This document shows positions 1 to 9,184 of a DNA stretch of 57,044 nt, piece by piece. The DNA lies in assembly GCF_028710345.1 (NCBI RefSeq), contig NZ_JAQTUH010000010.1, positions 1-57,044 of the forward strand. The letters run 5' to 3'. The DNA comes from Sulfuricurvum sp. (lineage in GTDB: Bacteria; Campylobacterota; Campylobacteria; Campylobacterales; Sulfurimonadaceae). The first letter of the stretch is position 1; every line of letters begins with the position of its first letter. Made by a program: the position numbers and the translations under genes. Under the pieces are notes generated by a model, which saw only the letters and a program-made list of their open reading frames with translations, made no database searches and was not told where the DNA came from.

Positions 1-107
1 GAATCAATCCCCTCTTTATCAATCATTTCTGTAGCGGTCTGCAACAGCTCTTCTTTAAGATTACCGTGATGATAGGGGGATATTTTTTTTACGGGCTCAT
101 TATTCAT
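1..107 (-). CDS. TetR-family transcriptional regulator (N-terminal part only)
   Basis: Only the first 35 or so codons lie in the window; the gene runs off the left edge. The visible start is Met-Asn-Asn-Glu followed by a YHHGNLKEELL stretch and an ATEMIDKEG stretch, the usual opening of the TetR DNA-binding helix-turn-helix domain. TetR proteins are cytoplasmic dimeric repressors released by small-molecule ligands. The gene is divergent from a TolC/adaptor/RND efflux operon and faces a long palindrome, so by analogy with AcrR-like repressors it probably represses that pump and itself. The ligand-binding part is not visible. Confidence 0.75.
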   Translation of the reverse strand, partial: MNNEPVKKISPYHHGNLKEELLQTATEMIDKEGID

Positions 108-147
108 GGTAGTATTGTAACATGCTATTTATAAAATTGAACTCTAA

Positions 148-188
148 ATGTTGACATTGTTTACATTTAATGTTAACATTGTCAACAT
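148..188 (+). promoter_or_regulatory. Palindromic operator enclosing the efflux operon promoter
   Basis: Two 20-bp arms (148-167 and 169-188) around a single central base match as an inverted repeat at 18 of 20 positions, beginning ATGTTGAC and ending GTCAACAT. A sigma-70-like promoter sits inside it: TTGACA at 151-156, a 17-base spacer, and TAACAT at 174-179, giving a predicted start near 186, some 36 bases before the tolC-like gene. A repressor bound here would cover both promoter boxes. Binding by the divergent TetR protein is inferred from position. Confidence 0.65.
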
Positions 189-221
189 AAAACATCGACT
201 GACTAGAAAAAGGAAATCATC

Positions 222-1457
222 ATGAGGAATACGGCTCTATTGCTCCTCACCGCCCAAACACTAATGTGTGCAGATTTGGCAACTTTGTTACCGAGTGCTA
301 AAACCAATTTGCGTGTGGAGTCTACACGTTTGGAGATTCAAAAGTCTCAGTTGTTACTTGATGAAGCTAGGACTGCCTATTTCCCCACCGTCACGGCAAC
401 AGCCCTCTATAAGAAAAAAGATAAAACACCCGCCTTTGAACCCAATCAAATCCAAGGTGCTGAATTAGGGGCACAAATCACCGTTTTTGATGGATTTCGA
501 CGTGAAGCCCTTCTCGATGCTCTCCATTCTTCAATGGCATCGGCAACCCATTCTTTGGCACAAGAAGAGCAAAATGTCCTCATGGAGACCATCGCGGCGT
601 ATTACGATTATCTGGATACCCAAGATCGACTGAGTGTTATTAAAGAGAAAAAAAATGAGATTCTCTCCGAAGTACAACGGTATGAGATTTTGGTAAAAAA
701 CGACCTTGCTACCACCGATATCCTCAAATCGCTGATTGCATCGAAACTCGAAACCGAGTATGATGAACAAAATCTCAAAATGTTACTCGAAAAACATCGA
801 AAACACCTCGAACTTCTCAGCGCAACGTCTATCCATGAGCCAATCGTCTACCATGAACTTTCTCTCCCTTCATTGACGAAAGTAGAGCGTCATGATATAC
901 AAAGCGAACAAGCCAAAATCGATATTTTACGTAATACCGAAGATCGTTATACCTATCTCCCCTCGCTCACCCTCGAAGCAAAACACAAATATCTTGAGTA
1001 TAGCGGCTACGATACGATGGGGGGAACCAATCTTCAACCCCTCAACCAAAACGAGATAACTGCCTCCCTTTCTATGACACTGTTTGACATGGGACGTATT
1101 TCAAAAGAGCGTGAACAAGCACGTATCGATACCCTAAAAGCACAAAAATTTCTCGATTACAAAACACAAAGCCTGAACAATGATGCCGAAATAGCGCTCA
1201 TGTCGATTCAAACGTCTCAGCGTGCTTATGAAGCGGCAAAAGCGGAAGAGGAAGCACGGAGCGAAGTATTTGGTTATATCAAAAAACGTTTTGAATCGGG
1301 GCTAGTGAATACCACTACCTATCTGAGTGAACTGACCAATCTTACTCAATCACGTACAAAAGTTAAAAATGCTCTCAACACGCTCCAAGTGGCAAAAGCA
1401 AACGCTGCATATACCCATGGAATCGATTTAATGACACTATTAGAGGAGAAAAAATGA
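222..1457 (+). CDS. TolC-family outer-membrane efflux protein
   Basis: Outer-membrane channel of a tripartite pump, expected to form a trimeric beta-barrel with a long periplasmic alpha-helical tunnel. A signal peptide covers about residues 1-17 and ends in Cys-Ala. The rest is rich in long amphipathic, heptad-like helices and shows the duplicated layout of TolC proteins, with two similar halves each carrying a barrel-like segment (around residues 45-75 and 255-290). The length of 411 residues is normal for the family. An AAAAAGGAAA ribosome site precedes the ATG. Its stop overlaps the adaptor start by four bases (ATGA), and an RND permease follows, so the three genes form one operon. Confidence 0.88.
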   Translation: MRNTALLLLTAQTLMCADLATLLPSAKTNLRVESTRLEIQKSQLLLDEARTAYFPTVTATALYKKKDKTPAFEPNQIQGAELGAQITVFDGFRREALLDALHSSMASATHSLAQEEQNVLMETIAAYYDYLDTQDRLSVIKEKKNEILSEVQRYEILVKNDLATTDILKSLIASKLETEYDEQNLKMLLEKHRKHLELLSATSIHEPIVYHELSLPSLTKVERHDIQSEQAKIDILRNTEDRYTYLPSLTLEAKHKYLEYSGYDTMGGTNLQPLNQNEITASLSMTLFDMGRISKEREQARIDTLKAQKFLDYKTQSLNNDAEIALMSIQTSQRAYEAAKAEEEARSEVFGYIKKRFESGLVNTTTYLSELTNLTQSRTKVKNALNTLQVAKANAAYTHGIDLMTLLEEKK

Positions 1458-2191
1458 AAAAAATAGCCCTACTCTCAACCCTTTGCACCCTATCGTTATG
1501 GGCTGATGTCTATGCCACGTTTGAAACACAAGCATACCGTGAAGCCTCACTGGGGATGAATGCCTCAGGTATTGTCAAAACACTCAATGCACGTGAAGGT
1601 GATCGTGTCAAAAAAGGTTCACTACTCCTTTCATTGGAGAGTTCCGAAGAGGAAATTTCACTTAAAATGGCAAAAGCTGATCTCGAATCACTCGAAAAAG
1701 AGTGTACATTTTTGAGCGACCAATACGCCCGTTATGAAAAAAGTGCACAGGTTTTCGATAAAAATACCCTCCAAAAACTTAAAAGCGAACTCGACGCCAA
1801 ACTCTCTCAACGTGAACGTGCCCGCCTTGCCACAGCGTTTCAGACCCAAAAACTCTCTAAAATGTCCCTTTATGCCCCTTTTGCAGGGAGTATTGCTCAA
1901 AAAAACATTGAAGTAGGTGATTTTGTGACAACGATGGGAGGAGCACCGCTCTTTAAACTGATCAGCGACCAAAGCCGTCTACTCATCCGTTACGACTCCA
2001 AATATTCCCAAAATGTTAAACGGGGAGATAAATTTTGTCTCAGCATTGATGGTCAATCAACCGGAAAATGTGCCGTAATTACCAAAATTTACCCCACCGT
2101 CGATAGCAAAACACGTCAAATGACCGCTGAAGCTGACGGTTTTGGTCTCCGTCCCGGCACGTTCGGTGATGGCACGATTATGGCTAAATAG
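1454..2191 (+). CDS. RND efflux periplasmic adaptor (membrane fusion protein, HlyD type)
   Basis: Adaptor joining the inner-membrane RND permease to the TolC-like channel. A signal peptide ends near residue 17 (LSLWA). A split biotinyl-lipoyl domain is visible (GIVKTLNAREGDRVKKGSLL near residues 35-55 and the SLYAPFAGSIAQKNIEVGDF half near 138-158), separated by a charged coiled-coil hairpin. A beta-barrel segment follows. At 245 residues it is much shorter than AcrA-like adaptors (about 380), with a short hairpin and little membrane-proximal domain, and it has no lipobox. The GAGGAG ribosome site lies inside the tolC-like gene, which points to coupled translation. Confidence 0.85.
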   Translation: MKKIALLSTLCTLSLWADVYATFETQAYREASLGMNASGIVKTLNAREGDRVKKGSLLLSLESSEEEISLKMAKADLESLEKECTFLSDQYARYEKSAQVFDKNTLQKLKSELDAKLSQRERARLATAFQTQKLSKMSLYAPFAGSIAQKNIEVGDFVTTMGGAPLFKLISDQSRLLIRYDSKYSQNVKRGDKFCLSIDGQSTGKCAVITKIYPTVDSKTRQMTAEADGFGLRPGTFGDGTIMAK

Positions 2192-2199
2192 GAGTTATT

Positions 2200-5100
2200 A
2201 TGCACAAAATAGCCATTACTCGCCCTATCACGACCATAATGTTCGCCCTTGCTCTGATTTTTTTCGGGCTGGTTGAACGCGCCGGTATGCCATCGGCTCT
2301 CTATCCCAATGTTGATTTTCCTATCGTCATTGTCACAACCCTCTACAAAGGCTCTAATGCTGATATTGTCGAGAGTAAAGTAACGGATAAAATAGAAGAG
2401 GCACTCAGTGGTATTTCGGGACTCGAAACCCTCAGTTCAGACAGTTCCAAAGGGTACAGTGTTGTTGTTGCCCAGTTCAAACTCTCCAAAGACCTCGATG
2501 AAGCGGTCAATGATGTACGGGATAAAGTCTCCAGTATTCAGCTCCCTAACGAAGTGGATAAACCGATTGTAGACAAACACTCTGCCGATGCCGCTCCCGT
2601 TATGACCCTCTTTTTATCAGGGAGCGATACAATTGCGCTGATGAAACATGCCGATGAAGTGTTAAAATCACGTCTGCAACGTATCGAGGGGGTAGGAGGG
2701 GTAACTATCGCCGGATTGCGTAAAAAACAGATACTTATTACACCCGATCCTGCACTTCTCTCCAAATACAATCTTACCCTCAACGAATTCATCGGTCTCA
2801 TTCGCGCACAAAATATTCGGATGGATGGAGGACGTACCCTCTCAGCAACACATGAGTATCAACTTCTCATTGATAACGATGCAAAAACACCGCAAGCCCT
2901 CGCCAATTTACAGCTCAAAGAGGGGCTAAGTGTCGGTGATATCGCCAAAGTAGAAGTCTCTTTAGCCGAAGAGAAAAGCTACGCCGCGCTGGATGGCAAA
3001 TCGGGTGTCCTCTTAATGGTTAAAAAAATGACAGGTGCCAACGAGATTTCCATTGCCGATGCGATACGCTCTGAACTTCCTGCATTGCAAGCATTAGAAC
3101 CCTCTATGACCCTCACCCCGCTTCAAGATGCGACGGGATACATACGAGATACACTGAAAGGGGTGCAGTTTGACCTCCTTTTGGGCTCGTTTCTCGCTTC
3201 TTTGATTATTTTTCTCTTTTTACGTAATCTCACCCTCACCCTCATCGCCGCCGTTTCGTTACCGGTATCGATTTTAGGTGTTTTGGCGATTATGGGATGG
3301 ACAGGTCAGACGTTCAACCTACTCACCCTCACTGCACTCACTCTCGCTATCGGTATCATCATCGATGATGCTATCGTCGTTATCGAAAATATTTTTAAAC
3401 GGCTCGAAGCGGGACGTGATCGACAAAACGCTGCGATAGAGGGGGTAGGAGAGATCCTGTTTTCCATCGTTGCCATCTCTGCTATGCTCCTCGCCGTTTT
3501 CGTCCCCGTCGCTAAGATGAGCGGAATTGTCGGACGATTTTTTACCAGTTTTGGGGTAACCATTATCGCGGCTATCGGGGTCTCTTTTGTCATCGCCATA
3601 ACCTTGATTCCTATGATTGCATCTCAGATTGCCAAAGGTGAGCACAGCCGTTTTTATCATAGAACAGAGCATTTTTTCGTTGCGTTAGAAGAGCTTTATC
3701 GCCACGTCATCACAATCGCCATCCGATACAAAAAAACAACGCTCTTGAGCGCATTGGGAATCTTTATAGTCTCTATCATCCTCTCGGGGACACTGGGGAT
3801 GGTTTTTATGCCCAAAGAAGATAAGAGCCAATTTAACGTCACTCTAAAGACGGCGGCAGGGACAAGTATTCATGCAATGAAATCACTATCACTGGATGCT
3901 CAAAAACAGATAAAAGCATTGAGTGAAGTGGAATATTGTACCCTCTACGTCGGGCGTGGAACCGATCAAAAAGCAAACGAATCCTCCCTCTACGTCCATC
4001 TCAAACCGATTCATAAACGCACACGAAGTCAAAAAGAGGTGATGGATAATATCCGCGATATATTAGGTAAAATGAAAGTGTTTACGATGAGTAGTGTGAC
4101 CGAAGTAGACGACCTCGGCGGCTATGAGATTAATACACCGTTTCAAATCATTCTCAAAGCTCAAAATGCCGAAGATGCCGAAGCCTCTGCACAAAAGCTT
4201 ATGAGTCTTTTGCATACCCTAAAAGGGACAACCGACGTTCAAAGTAATATTCAACCCAAAGCACCTCAATTGACGATTACCGTCCTTAGCGAAAATGCAC
4301 GCCGATTAGGGGTTAATATCGATGATATTTCCCGCGTTATCGCCAGTTCCTATTCAGGTGAAAACACCATTACATTTATGCGCGAACGGGGCAAAGAGTA
4401 CGATGTCATGATGCGATTAGATGAAAACCGTCGTATCGATACCCACTCTCTTGACACCCTTAGCGTCCGTGCCAATAACGGTAGCATGGTACGTCTATCA
4501 TCCGTTATTCAGATTACCAATTCTCTCGCACCAACAACTATTAAACGGTTTGACCGTCTCAAAAAAGTGATTGTAGGAGCCGATTTGACCCGTGAGTTGC
4601 CACTCGACAAACTGGTTACAATTGTCCAAGAGCGTCAAAATGAATGGCTTACCAAAGGGGTCTCTTTTGAACTCGACGGCGATGCAAAATACATGAAACA
4701 AAGTAACGATGCCTTCGGTGTTGCCATCGGTGCCGCTATCGTGATGATTTATCTCATCCTCGCTGCACTGTACGAATCACCGCTACAACCGATTATCATT
4801 ATGAGTGCATTGCCACTGAGTTTTACGGGGGCATTTATCGGTCTGTGGGCGGCAGGGATGAATATGTCGCTCTTTAGTATGATGGGATTGATGCTTTTGA
4901 TGGGACTAGTGGGTAAAAACTCTACCCTCGTCGTCGATGCCGCCAACCGCCTTTTAGAATCTGGCAAACCGGTCGATGAAGCGATTATCGAAGCTGGAAT
5001 ATCACGCTTACGCCCGATTTTGATGACAACAACAGCGATGACATTCGGAATGCTCCCACTCGCCCTCTCAATAGGAGAAGGCTCAGGAGTCAAAGGACCA

Positions 5101-5247
5101 ATGGGGGTTGCCGTCATCTGCGGACTGATTCTCTCCACAATCACCAGTTTGATTGTCGTTCCTGCACTCTACAAAGCCCTCGCACCGCTGGATGCTAAAA
5201 TTCGTAAACTTTATACGATTAAAAAAGAGCCTATCGAGGTCGGATAA
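2200..5247 (+). CDS. RND multidrug efflux permease (AcrB/HAE1-like)
   Basis: Proton-driven inner-membrane pump, 1015 residues, the usual RND length. The N-terminal helix begins at residue 1 with the family-typical start MHKIAITRPITTIMF. Two sets of transmembrane segments (about residues 315-520 and 840-1000) alternate with large periplasmic loops. The proton-relay aspartates are present as Asp389-Asp390 in IGIIIDDAIVVIENIF, and the partner lysine is Lys906 in GLVGKNST, so the pump should be active. Substrate cannot be read from sequence. AGGAGTTATT precedes the ATG. The last 17 bases overlap the convergent radical SAM gene. Confidence 0.9.
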   Translation: MHKIAITRPITTIMFALALIFFGLVERAGMPSALYPNVDFPIVIVTTLYKGSNADIVESKVTDKIEEALSGISGLETLSSDSSKGYSVVVAQFKLSKDLDEAVNDVRDKVSSIQLPNEVDKPIVDKHSADAAPVMTLFLSGSDTIALMKHADEVLKSRLQRIEGVGGVTIAGLRKKQILITPDPALLSKYNLTLNEFIGLIRAQNIRMDGGRTLSATHEYQLLIDNDAKTPQALANLQLKEGLSVGDIAKVEVSLAEEKSYAALDGKSGVLLMVKKMTGANEISIADAIRSELPALQALEPSMTLTPLQDATGYIRDTLKGVQFDLLLGSFLASLIIFLFLRNLTLTLIAAVSLPVSILGVLAIMGWTGQTFNLLTLTALTLAIGIIIDDAIVVIENIFKRLEAGRDRQNAAIEGVGEILFSIVAISAMLLAVFVPVAKMSGIVGRFFTSFGVTIIAAIGVSFVIAITLIPMIASQIAKGEHSRFYHRTEHFFVALEELYRHVITIAIRYKKTTLLSALGIFIVSIILSGTLGMVFMPKEDKSQFNVTLKTAAGTSIHAMKSLSLDAQKQIKALSEVEYCTLYVGRGTDQKANESSLYVHLKPIHKRTRSQKEVMDNIRDILGKMKVFTMSSVTEVDDLGGYEINTPFQIILKAQNAEDAEASAQKLMSLLHTLKGTTDVQSNIQPKAPQLTITVLSENARRLGVNIDDISRVIASSYSGENTITFMRERGKEYDVMMRLDENRRIDTHSLDTLSVRANNGSMVRLSSVIQITNSLAPTTIKRFDRLKKVIVGADLTRELPLDKLVTIVQERQNEWLTKGVSFELDGDAKYMKQSNDAFGVAIGAAIVMIYLILAALYESPLQPIIIMSALPLSFTGAFIGLWAAGMNMSLFSMMGLMLLMGLVGKNSTLVVDAANRLLESGKPVDEAIIEAGISRLRPILMTTTAMTFGMLPLALSIGEGSGVKGPMGVAVICGLILSTITSLIVVPALYKALAPLDAKIRKLYTIKKEPIEVG

Positions 5248-6493
5248 TTCCGTCCTCATTTTTTAAATCCCGTCGCATCGTCTCTCGAACATAATCCATA
5301 CCGTTATAAAACTCCCGCATCATCACCGAAAACAGATACGTTCCTCGTGTACTCACTTTACCATCATGAACTCTTCCAAAAAGTTTCAAAAAAAGATTTT
5401 CTATCCACAAATGCTCACGATCAGCAGAACGTCCAAACAGCTCCACCATCATCCGATATTGACGTATTGCATGTGAAGGAAACGTGAGAGAATGGGTGAT
5501 AGGGAGCTGTTTATGGATTAACGCTTCCGCGTACTCTTGGAGTGAAAAGGTGTTGGCATAGAGGGTATCGCCGATAAAACTAAACGCACCGCTTCCAATC
5601 CCGACGTATTCACTCCGCTCAATCACATACTCATCGATAATCCCCTCACCCTCCAGCGACCATGCCCAAGATGAACGCTCTGTGTAAACGGCACTCATCC
5701 GCTCCAAAATGATGCGGTAGAGTTTTGCCTCTTGCGTATCGCTGAGAGAGCCCCACCGTTTGCTCAAAGACTCCCGAATCCCCGGTGCGTACATCAACGG
5801 ATAAAAGGTTACTTGAGGGGGACGAAGGGTGAGGATCGTATCGATCTCACGATGCAGTGCCTCTTCGCTCTGATGCGGATAGTTGTATATTATATCGATG
5901 TTGACAATCGGAAAAAGGGGGATTGCTTTTTTGACCTTGGCGTACTGCTCATCCGCAGAGCCAAACTTTTTGTACCGCCCAATCTGTTTGAGAGTGTCAT
6001 TATCAAAGCTCTGAATCCCGATGGAGAGACGGTCGATTTTTCCCCGCAAACACGCGTCCTCCAAATCACCTATATGCTGAGGATCGCTCTCGCATGAGAC
6101 TTCACGAATTTCAAACAACGATTTTGCCAAATCGATCGTCTTAGCGAGTTCACGGGGCAGTATCGTTGTCGTACCCCCTCCAAAATAGATCGAATCAAAC
6201 CGATACCCCAGCGCGTGAACCATCCGCATCTCCTGATGAAGCAGTTCAAAATAGCGCAATGCACTCGGCTCATCAAATCGGAACTTATGAAAAGAGCAAT
6301 ATGGACACAGCGTCAGACAAAAAGGGATATGGATGTACAAAAGACGTGGTGTTTGATCGGATGAAGGGGGTAACGAATTTTGGGTAGGTTGGAGGTGAAG
6401 ATACTTTTTCACTGCCCATTGCATCGTCACTGACGCGATTTTTTCAATAAAACCAAACTCGATTTTAGAGTGGTCACTGTAATAAAATATCAT
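5231..6493 (-). CDS. HemW-like radical SAM protein (coproporphyrinogen III oxidase family)
   Basis: A radical SAM enzyme with the CxxxCxxC cluster motif at Cys59, Cys63 and Cys66 (FCLTLCPYCSF), a glycine-rich FGGGTTT SAM motif, and RLSIGIQSF as in HemN/HemW proteins. It lacks the fourth cysteine of true HemN (CxxxCxxCxC), which points to HemW-like proteins, whose known role is heme handling rather than porphyrinogen oxidation; the annotation as coproporphyrinogen oxidase would be unsafe. It has an N-terminal extension of about 45 residues before the radical SAM core, and Met24 is a possible alternative start. A GGGGAT ribosome site supports the longer form. It ends inside the RND gene on the other strand. 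Confidence 0.75.
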   Translation of the reverse strand: MIFYYSDHSKIEFGFIEKIASVTMQWAVKKYLHLQPTQNSLPPSSDQTPRLLYIHIPFCLTLCPYCSFHKFRFDEPSALRYFELLHQEMRMVHALGYRFDSIYFGGGTTTILPRELAKTIDLAKSLFEIREVSCESDPQHIGDLEDACLRGKIDRLSIGIQSFDNDTLKQIGRYKKFGSADEQYAKVKKAIPLFPIVNIDIIYNYPHQSEEALHREIDTILTLRPPQVTFYPLMYAPGIRESLSKRWGSLSDTQEAKLYRIILERMSAVYTERSSWAWSLEGEGIIDEYVIERSEYVGIGSGAFSFIGDTLYANTFSLQEYAEALIHKQLPITHSLTFPSHAIRQYRMMVELFGRSADREHLWIENLFLKLFGRVHDGKVSTRGTYLFSVMMREFYNGMDYVRETMRRDLKNEDGIIRPR

Positions 6494-6549
6494 TTTATCC
6501 CCATCTTTAGAGGTATTATAGCATGATGAACTGCTGTCTTTAAAGAATT

Positions 6550-7650
6550 TTATTTAAGACTTTTTATCGTTTTGAGTTGTTGTTTAATTTTCTTAATATA
6601 GGCTATAGACGTAGTATTATTGGCATCAACTTCAAGTACTGATTGAAATACGACAAGAGCATTTTCCATATCTTGTTTTTTATAATATTTGAGACCTTGT
6701 GAAATCAACTCAGGAATATTTTGTTCACATTGCTTTTTTGAGGTTTCTAGTATATATTGTCCCTCTTTATTATTTGGTTCTGCTTCTAAAACTTTAGACG
6801 CATATTTCATTGCCATACGATAATCTTTTTGTTCAAAAGCAGTTCGAGCTAGTTTTACTTTTTTTTGCCCCTCCTGTGCAGAAGCAAGATGATCAAGCTT
6901 TATCCTTTTCTGCTCTTCTTGCTTAGAAGCAAACTGATCAAGATATTTTTGCGCTGTTGGTTCTTTCGGATAGATTTGTAATATATGTTCAAACTTATTC
7001 AAAGCTTCATCATACTTTTGATCTTCATAAAGCTCTGTTGCCTTCTCAAGATTTGTCTTGCGATAACCCTCTAATATCTCTCGTGCCTTTAGAACTAAAA
7101 AATTTGAATCATCATATTGGGCAAGCTCTTCAAGTGATTGATTCAGAGATTTGAGTGCAGGAGTAGATTGATTATTTTTTTGAAGTTTTGTATTGAGATC
7201 ATCTTCACGTGCAGAGAGTAAATTCACTATATCCTTATCATTTTTTAGCTTCTCATATTGATCTTTTCCATCTTTATATTTTGGATTACAACGCAGCATA
7301 CGGTTAAACTCGATAAGGGCTTGCTTTTTGTCACTCTCCCGCATTTTTATTCCGCGTTCATAATAATAGGCGCTTCTCTCTTCAGCTTTCTCCGCGATCC
7401 TCTTAATACGGTTAAGAGGGATAACCGCACGTCCCTCATAAAAATTCACCGCCTCGAAATCGTCAACCGCCGCTGCATAATATCCTTGAGCATAATGTGC
7501 TTCACCTTGTGCACTTCGATGAGCTATATCCTCTTGAACACTACTGTAGAGTATCCGTTTTTGTTCAGGGGTAAAGATAGGGATCATTAGTGAGCTGCAC
7601 CCACTCAAAATGAAAGCAACCAAGAGAAATGTCAGTTGAAAAAATTTCAT
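6550..7650 (-). CDS. TPR-repeat lipoprotein
   Basis: A lipoprotein by its signal sequence: a hydrophobic stretch followed by the lipobox LSGC with Cys18 (numbering from the chosen start). The mature part is highly charged and contains tetratricopeptide-like helix pairs, for example around the YEDQKYDEALNKFEHILQIYP and YYKKQDMENALVVFQSVLEV segments, which usually bind other proteins. I chose the ATG whose ATGA overlaps the stop of the upstream adenylate cyclase; another ATG lies two codons earlier. The tight overlap suggests co-translation, so the lipoprotein may work with the cyclase's periplasmic sensor, but that is inference. No specific function is recognised. Confidence 0.7.
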   Translation of the reverse strand: MKFFQLTFLLVAFILSGCSSLMIPIFTPEQKRILYSSVQEDIAHRSAQGEAHYAQGYYAAAVDDFEAVNFYEGRAVIPLNRIKRIAEKAEERSAYYYERGIKMRESDKKQALIEFNRMLRCNPKYKDGKDQYEKLKNDKDIVNLLSAREDDLNTKLQKNNQSTPALKSLNQSLEELAQYDDSNFLVLKAREILEGYRKTNLEKATELYEDQKYDEALNKFEHILQIYPKEPTAQKYLDQFASKQEEQKRIKLDHLASAQEGQKKVKLARTAFEQKDYRMAMKYASKVLEAEPNNKEGQYILETSKKQCEQNIPELISQGLKYYKKQDMENALVVFQSVLEVDANNTTSIAYIKKIKQQLKTIKSLK

Positions 7651-9068
7651 ACACATAACCCTTCCATAGTGATAGCCACAACTGAAACAGGTCTTTTGAG
7701 GCCTTTAACATTAATCTCATAAGCAGGTTTAAAAACGCATGGGAGAGTAGCTAAAATACACGTTTGTACTTCAATCAATATTTGTCCAGCCTCTGCAAGA
7801 GAACAAAGTCGGGCGGCAAGATTAACTTCGGAACCAATCGATGTAAAATCCATACGGTCATGTGAACCGATATTACCGACAATCACCTCACCATAATTTA
7901 TCCCAATACCAACATTACAAATGGTATGATTTTCTGCTTTACGTAGCTCATTTGCATCAGCAATGGCTGTTTGAATAGCGATAGCGCACTCTATGGCATG
8001 GTCAACACCATCGTCACCGCTAAAAGATGCCATAATTTCATCTCCTACAAACTTGTCAATATCGCCACCAAATCTCTTGATAATTTGTGACTGTAAGTCA
8101 AGATAATAATTGACGATTGTAACAACTTCATCCGGTTTTTTATCAATACTCATAGCGGTAAAACCTCGAATATCTGAAAAGAAAAAGGTCATATTTCTGT
8201 ATTCACCACCTAAAATACTATGCTTATCAGAATCTTCTTGAATCATACACATTGTAGAATCAGAAACAAATTTTTCCATTTTATCACGCTCTCGCAACCC
8301 TCTCACCATACGATTAAATCGTGTAGCAAGCTCTTCGATTTCATCATTTGTTTTGATTGAGAGTTTAACATTCAGATTACCATTCATAACATCGGTTGCA
8401 GCATCTGCAATACGCAAAATAGGCCTTGTAAAATGCATCCCGGCAAAATAGATTAGTAACACTGTAAAAACAATGATGATAATGGCAATATAGACCGATA
8501 AATGTATCACTTCTCGTAATACTTTATTGATCGTTTCCTTATCGTATTTTAAAACAGCTAAACCAAGTACAATCGGTTTCCCTTGAAAATTATAAATGAC
8601 TGGATGAATAAAACGGTAGAACTCAGATGTCTCATCAATAAAGATTTTATCGTTACTGTATTCTGAAAAATTTTGTATTAAATTTAGTTCAGTGAAATCT
8701 TTTTGCGGAATTTTTGAAAATCCCGCAAAATATTGATATATCGATCCATTAGCAGTTTTTTTACGAACATAAATCGATACGTCCATTAATCCTTCAATAT
8801 GAGAATTTTGAACATCTTTAACCATTTCTGCAAGATTAATCTCATTTTCTTTACTTCGTTCCAAAAGGGCATGAGTAGAGAAGTCGGCAATTTGTTTAAG
8901 AGATGTTGTGGCAACTTCGAAGGCTTTTTTTTCAATGGAGGATTGTGTGATTTGGATTATAAATGTACTTAAAATAGTAATTGTAAAAATGATTAGAAGT
9001 GATGTAAAACCGATAAGTTTGAGTTTTAATCCACCCTTTTTAATTACGTATCGTATACGTCTGTTCAT
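7647..9068 (-). CDS. Membrane adenylate cyclase (class III) with sensor and HAMP domains
   Basis: Predicted to make cAMP from ATP. Order of parts: transmembrane helix near residues 15-38, a periplasmic sensor of about 150 residues, a second helix near 188-210, a HAMP linker starting at THFTRPI-like sequence, and a class III cyclase domain from about 290 on. Both metal aspartates are present, Asp299 in FFFSDIRGFTAM and Asp343 in KFVGDEIM. The adenine-specifying lysine (Lys339) and the threonine in FTSIGSEVNLAARL match bacterial adenylate cyclases rather than guanylate cyclases. The gene overlaps the following TPR lipoprotein gene. A Crp/Fnr-type protein is encoded near the right end, but no link can be shown. 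Confidence 0.88.
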   Translation of the reverse strand: MNRRIRYVIKKGGLKLKLIGFTSLLIIFTITILSTFIIQITQSSIEKKAFEVATTSLKQIADFSTHALLERSKENEINLAEMVKDVQNSHIEGLMDVSIYVRKKTANGSIYQYFAGFSKIPQKDFTELNLIQNFSEYSNDKIFIDETSEFYRFIHPVIYNFQGKPIVLGLAVLKYDKETINKVLREVIHLSVYIAIIIIVFTVLLIYFAGMHFTRPILRIADAATDVMNGNLNVKLSIKTNDEIEELATRFNRMVRGLRERDKMEKFVSDSTMCMIQEDSDKHSILGGEYRNMTFFFSDIRGFTAMSIDKKPDEVVTIVNYYLDLQSQIIKRFGGDIDKFVGDEIMASFSGDDGVDHAIECAIAIQTAIADANELRKAENHTICNVGIGINYGEVIVGNIGSHDRMDFTSIGSEVNLAARLCSLAEAGQILIEVQTCILATLPCVFKPAYEINVKGLKRPVSVVAITMEGLCV

Positions 9069-9184
9069 AAATGCACCTCGAATATCTATGAAATTGTACC
9101 TTTTATTGCATTTGAGTCTACTAAATTTTATTTAATAATTTTCAAAATGGCTATACTTTCACTACTTATACAAAAGATGCAACC

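Noticed and set aside
3319..3672. Open frame of 117 codons antisense to the first RND permease
   Set aside because: Shadow of the conserved RND core. The translation is low-complexity, Asp/Asn-rich and without domain features.
5231..6493. Annotation as true coproporphyrinogen III dehydrogenase HemN
   Set aside because: The fourth cysteine of the HemN motif is absent and the fold signatures fit HemW-like proteins better.
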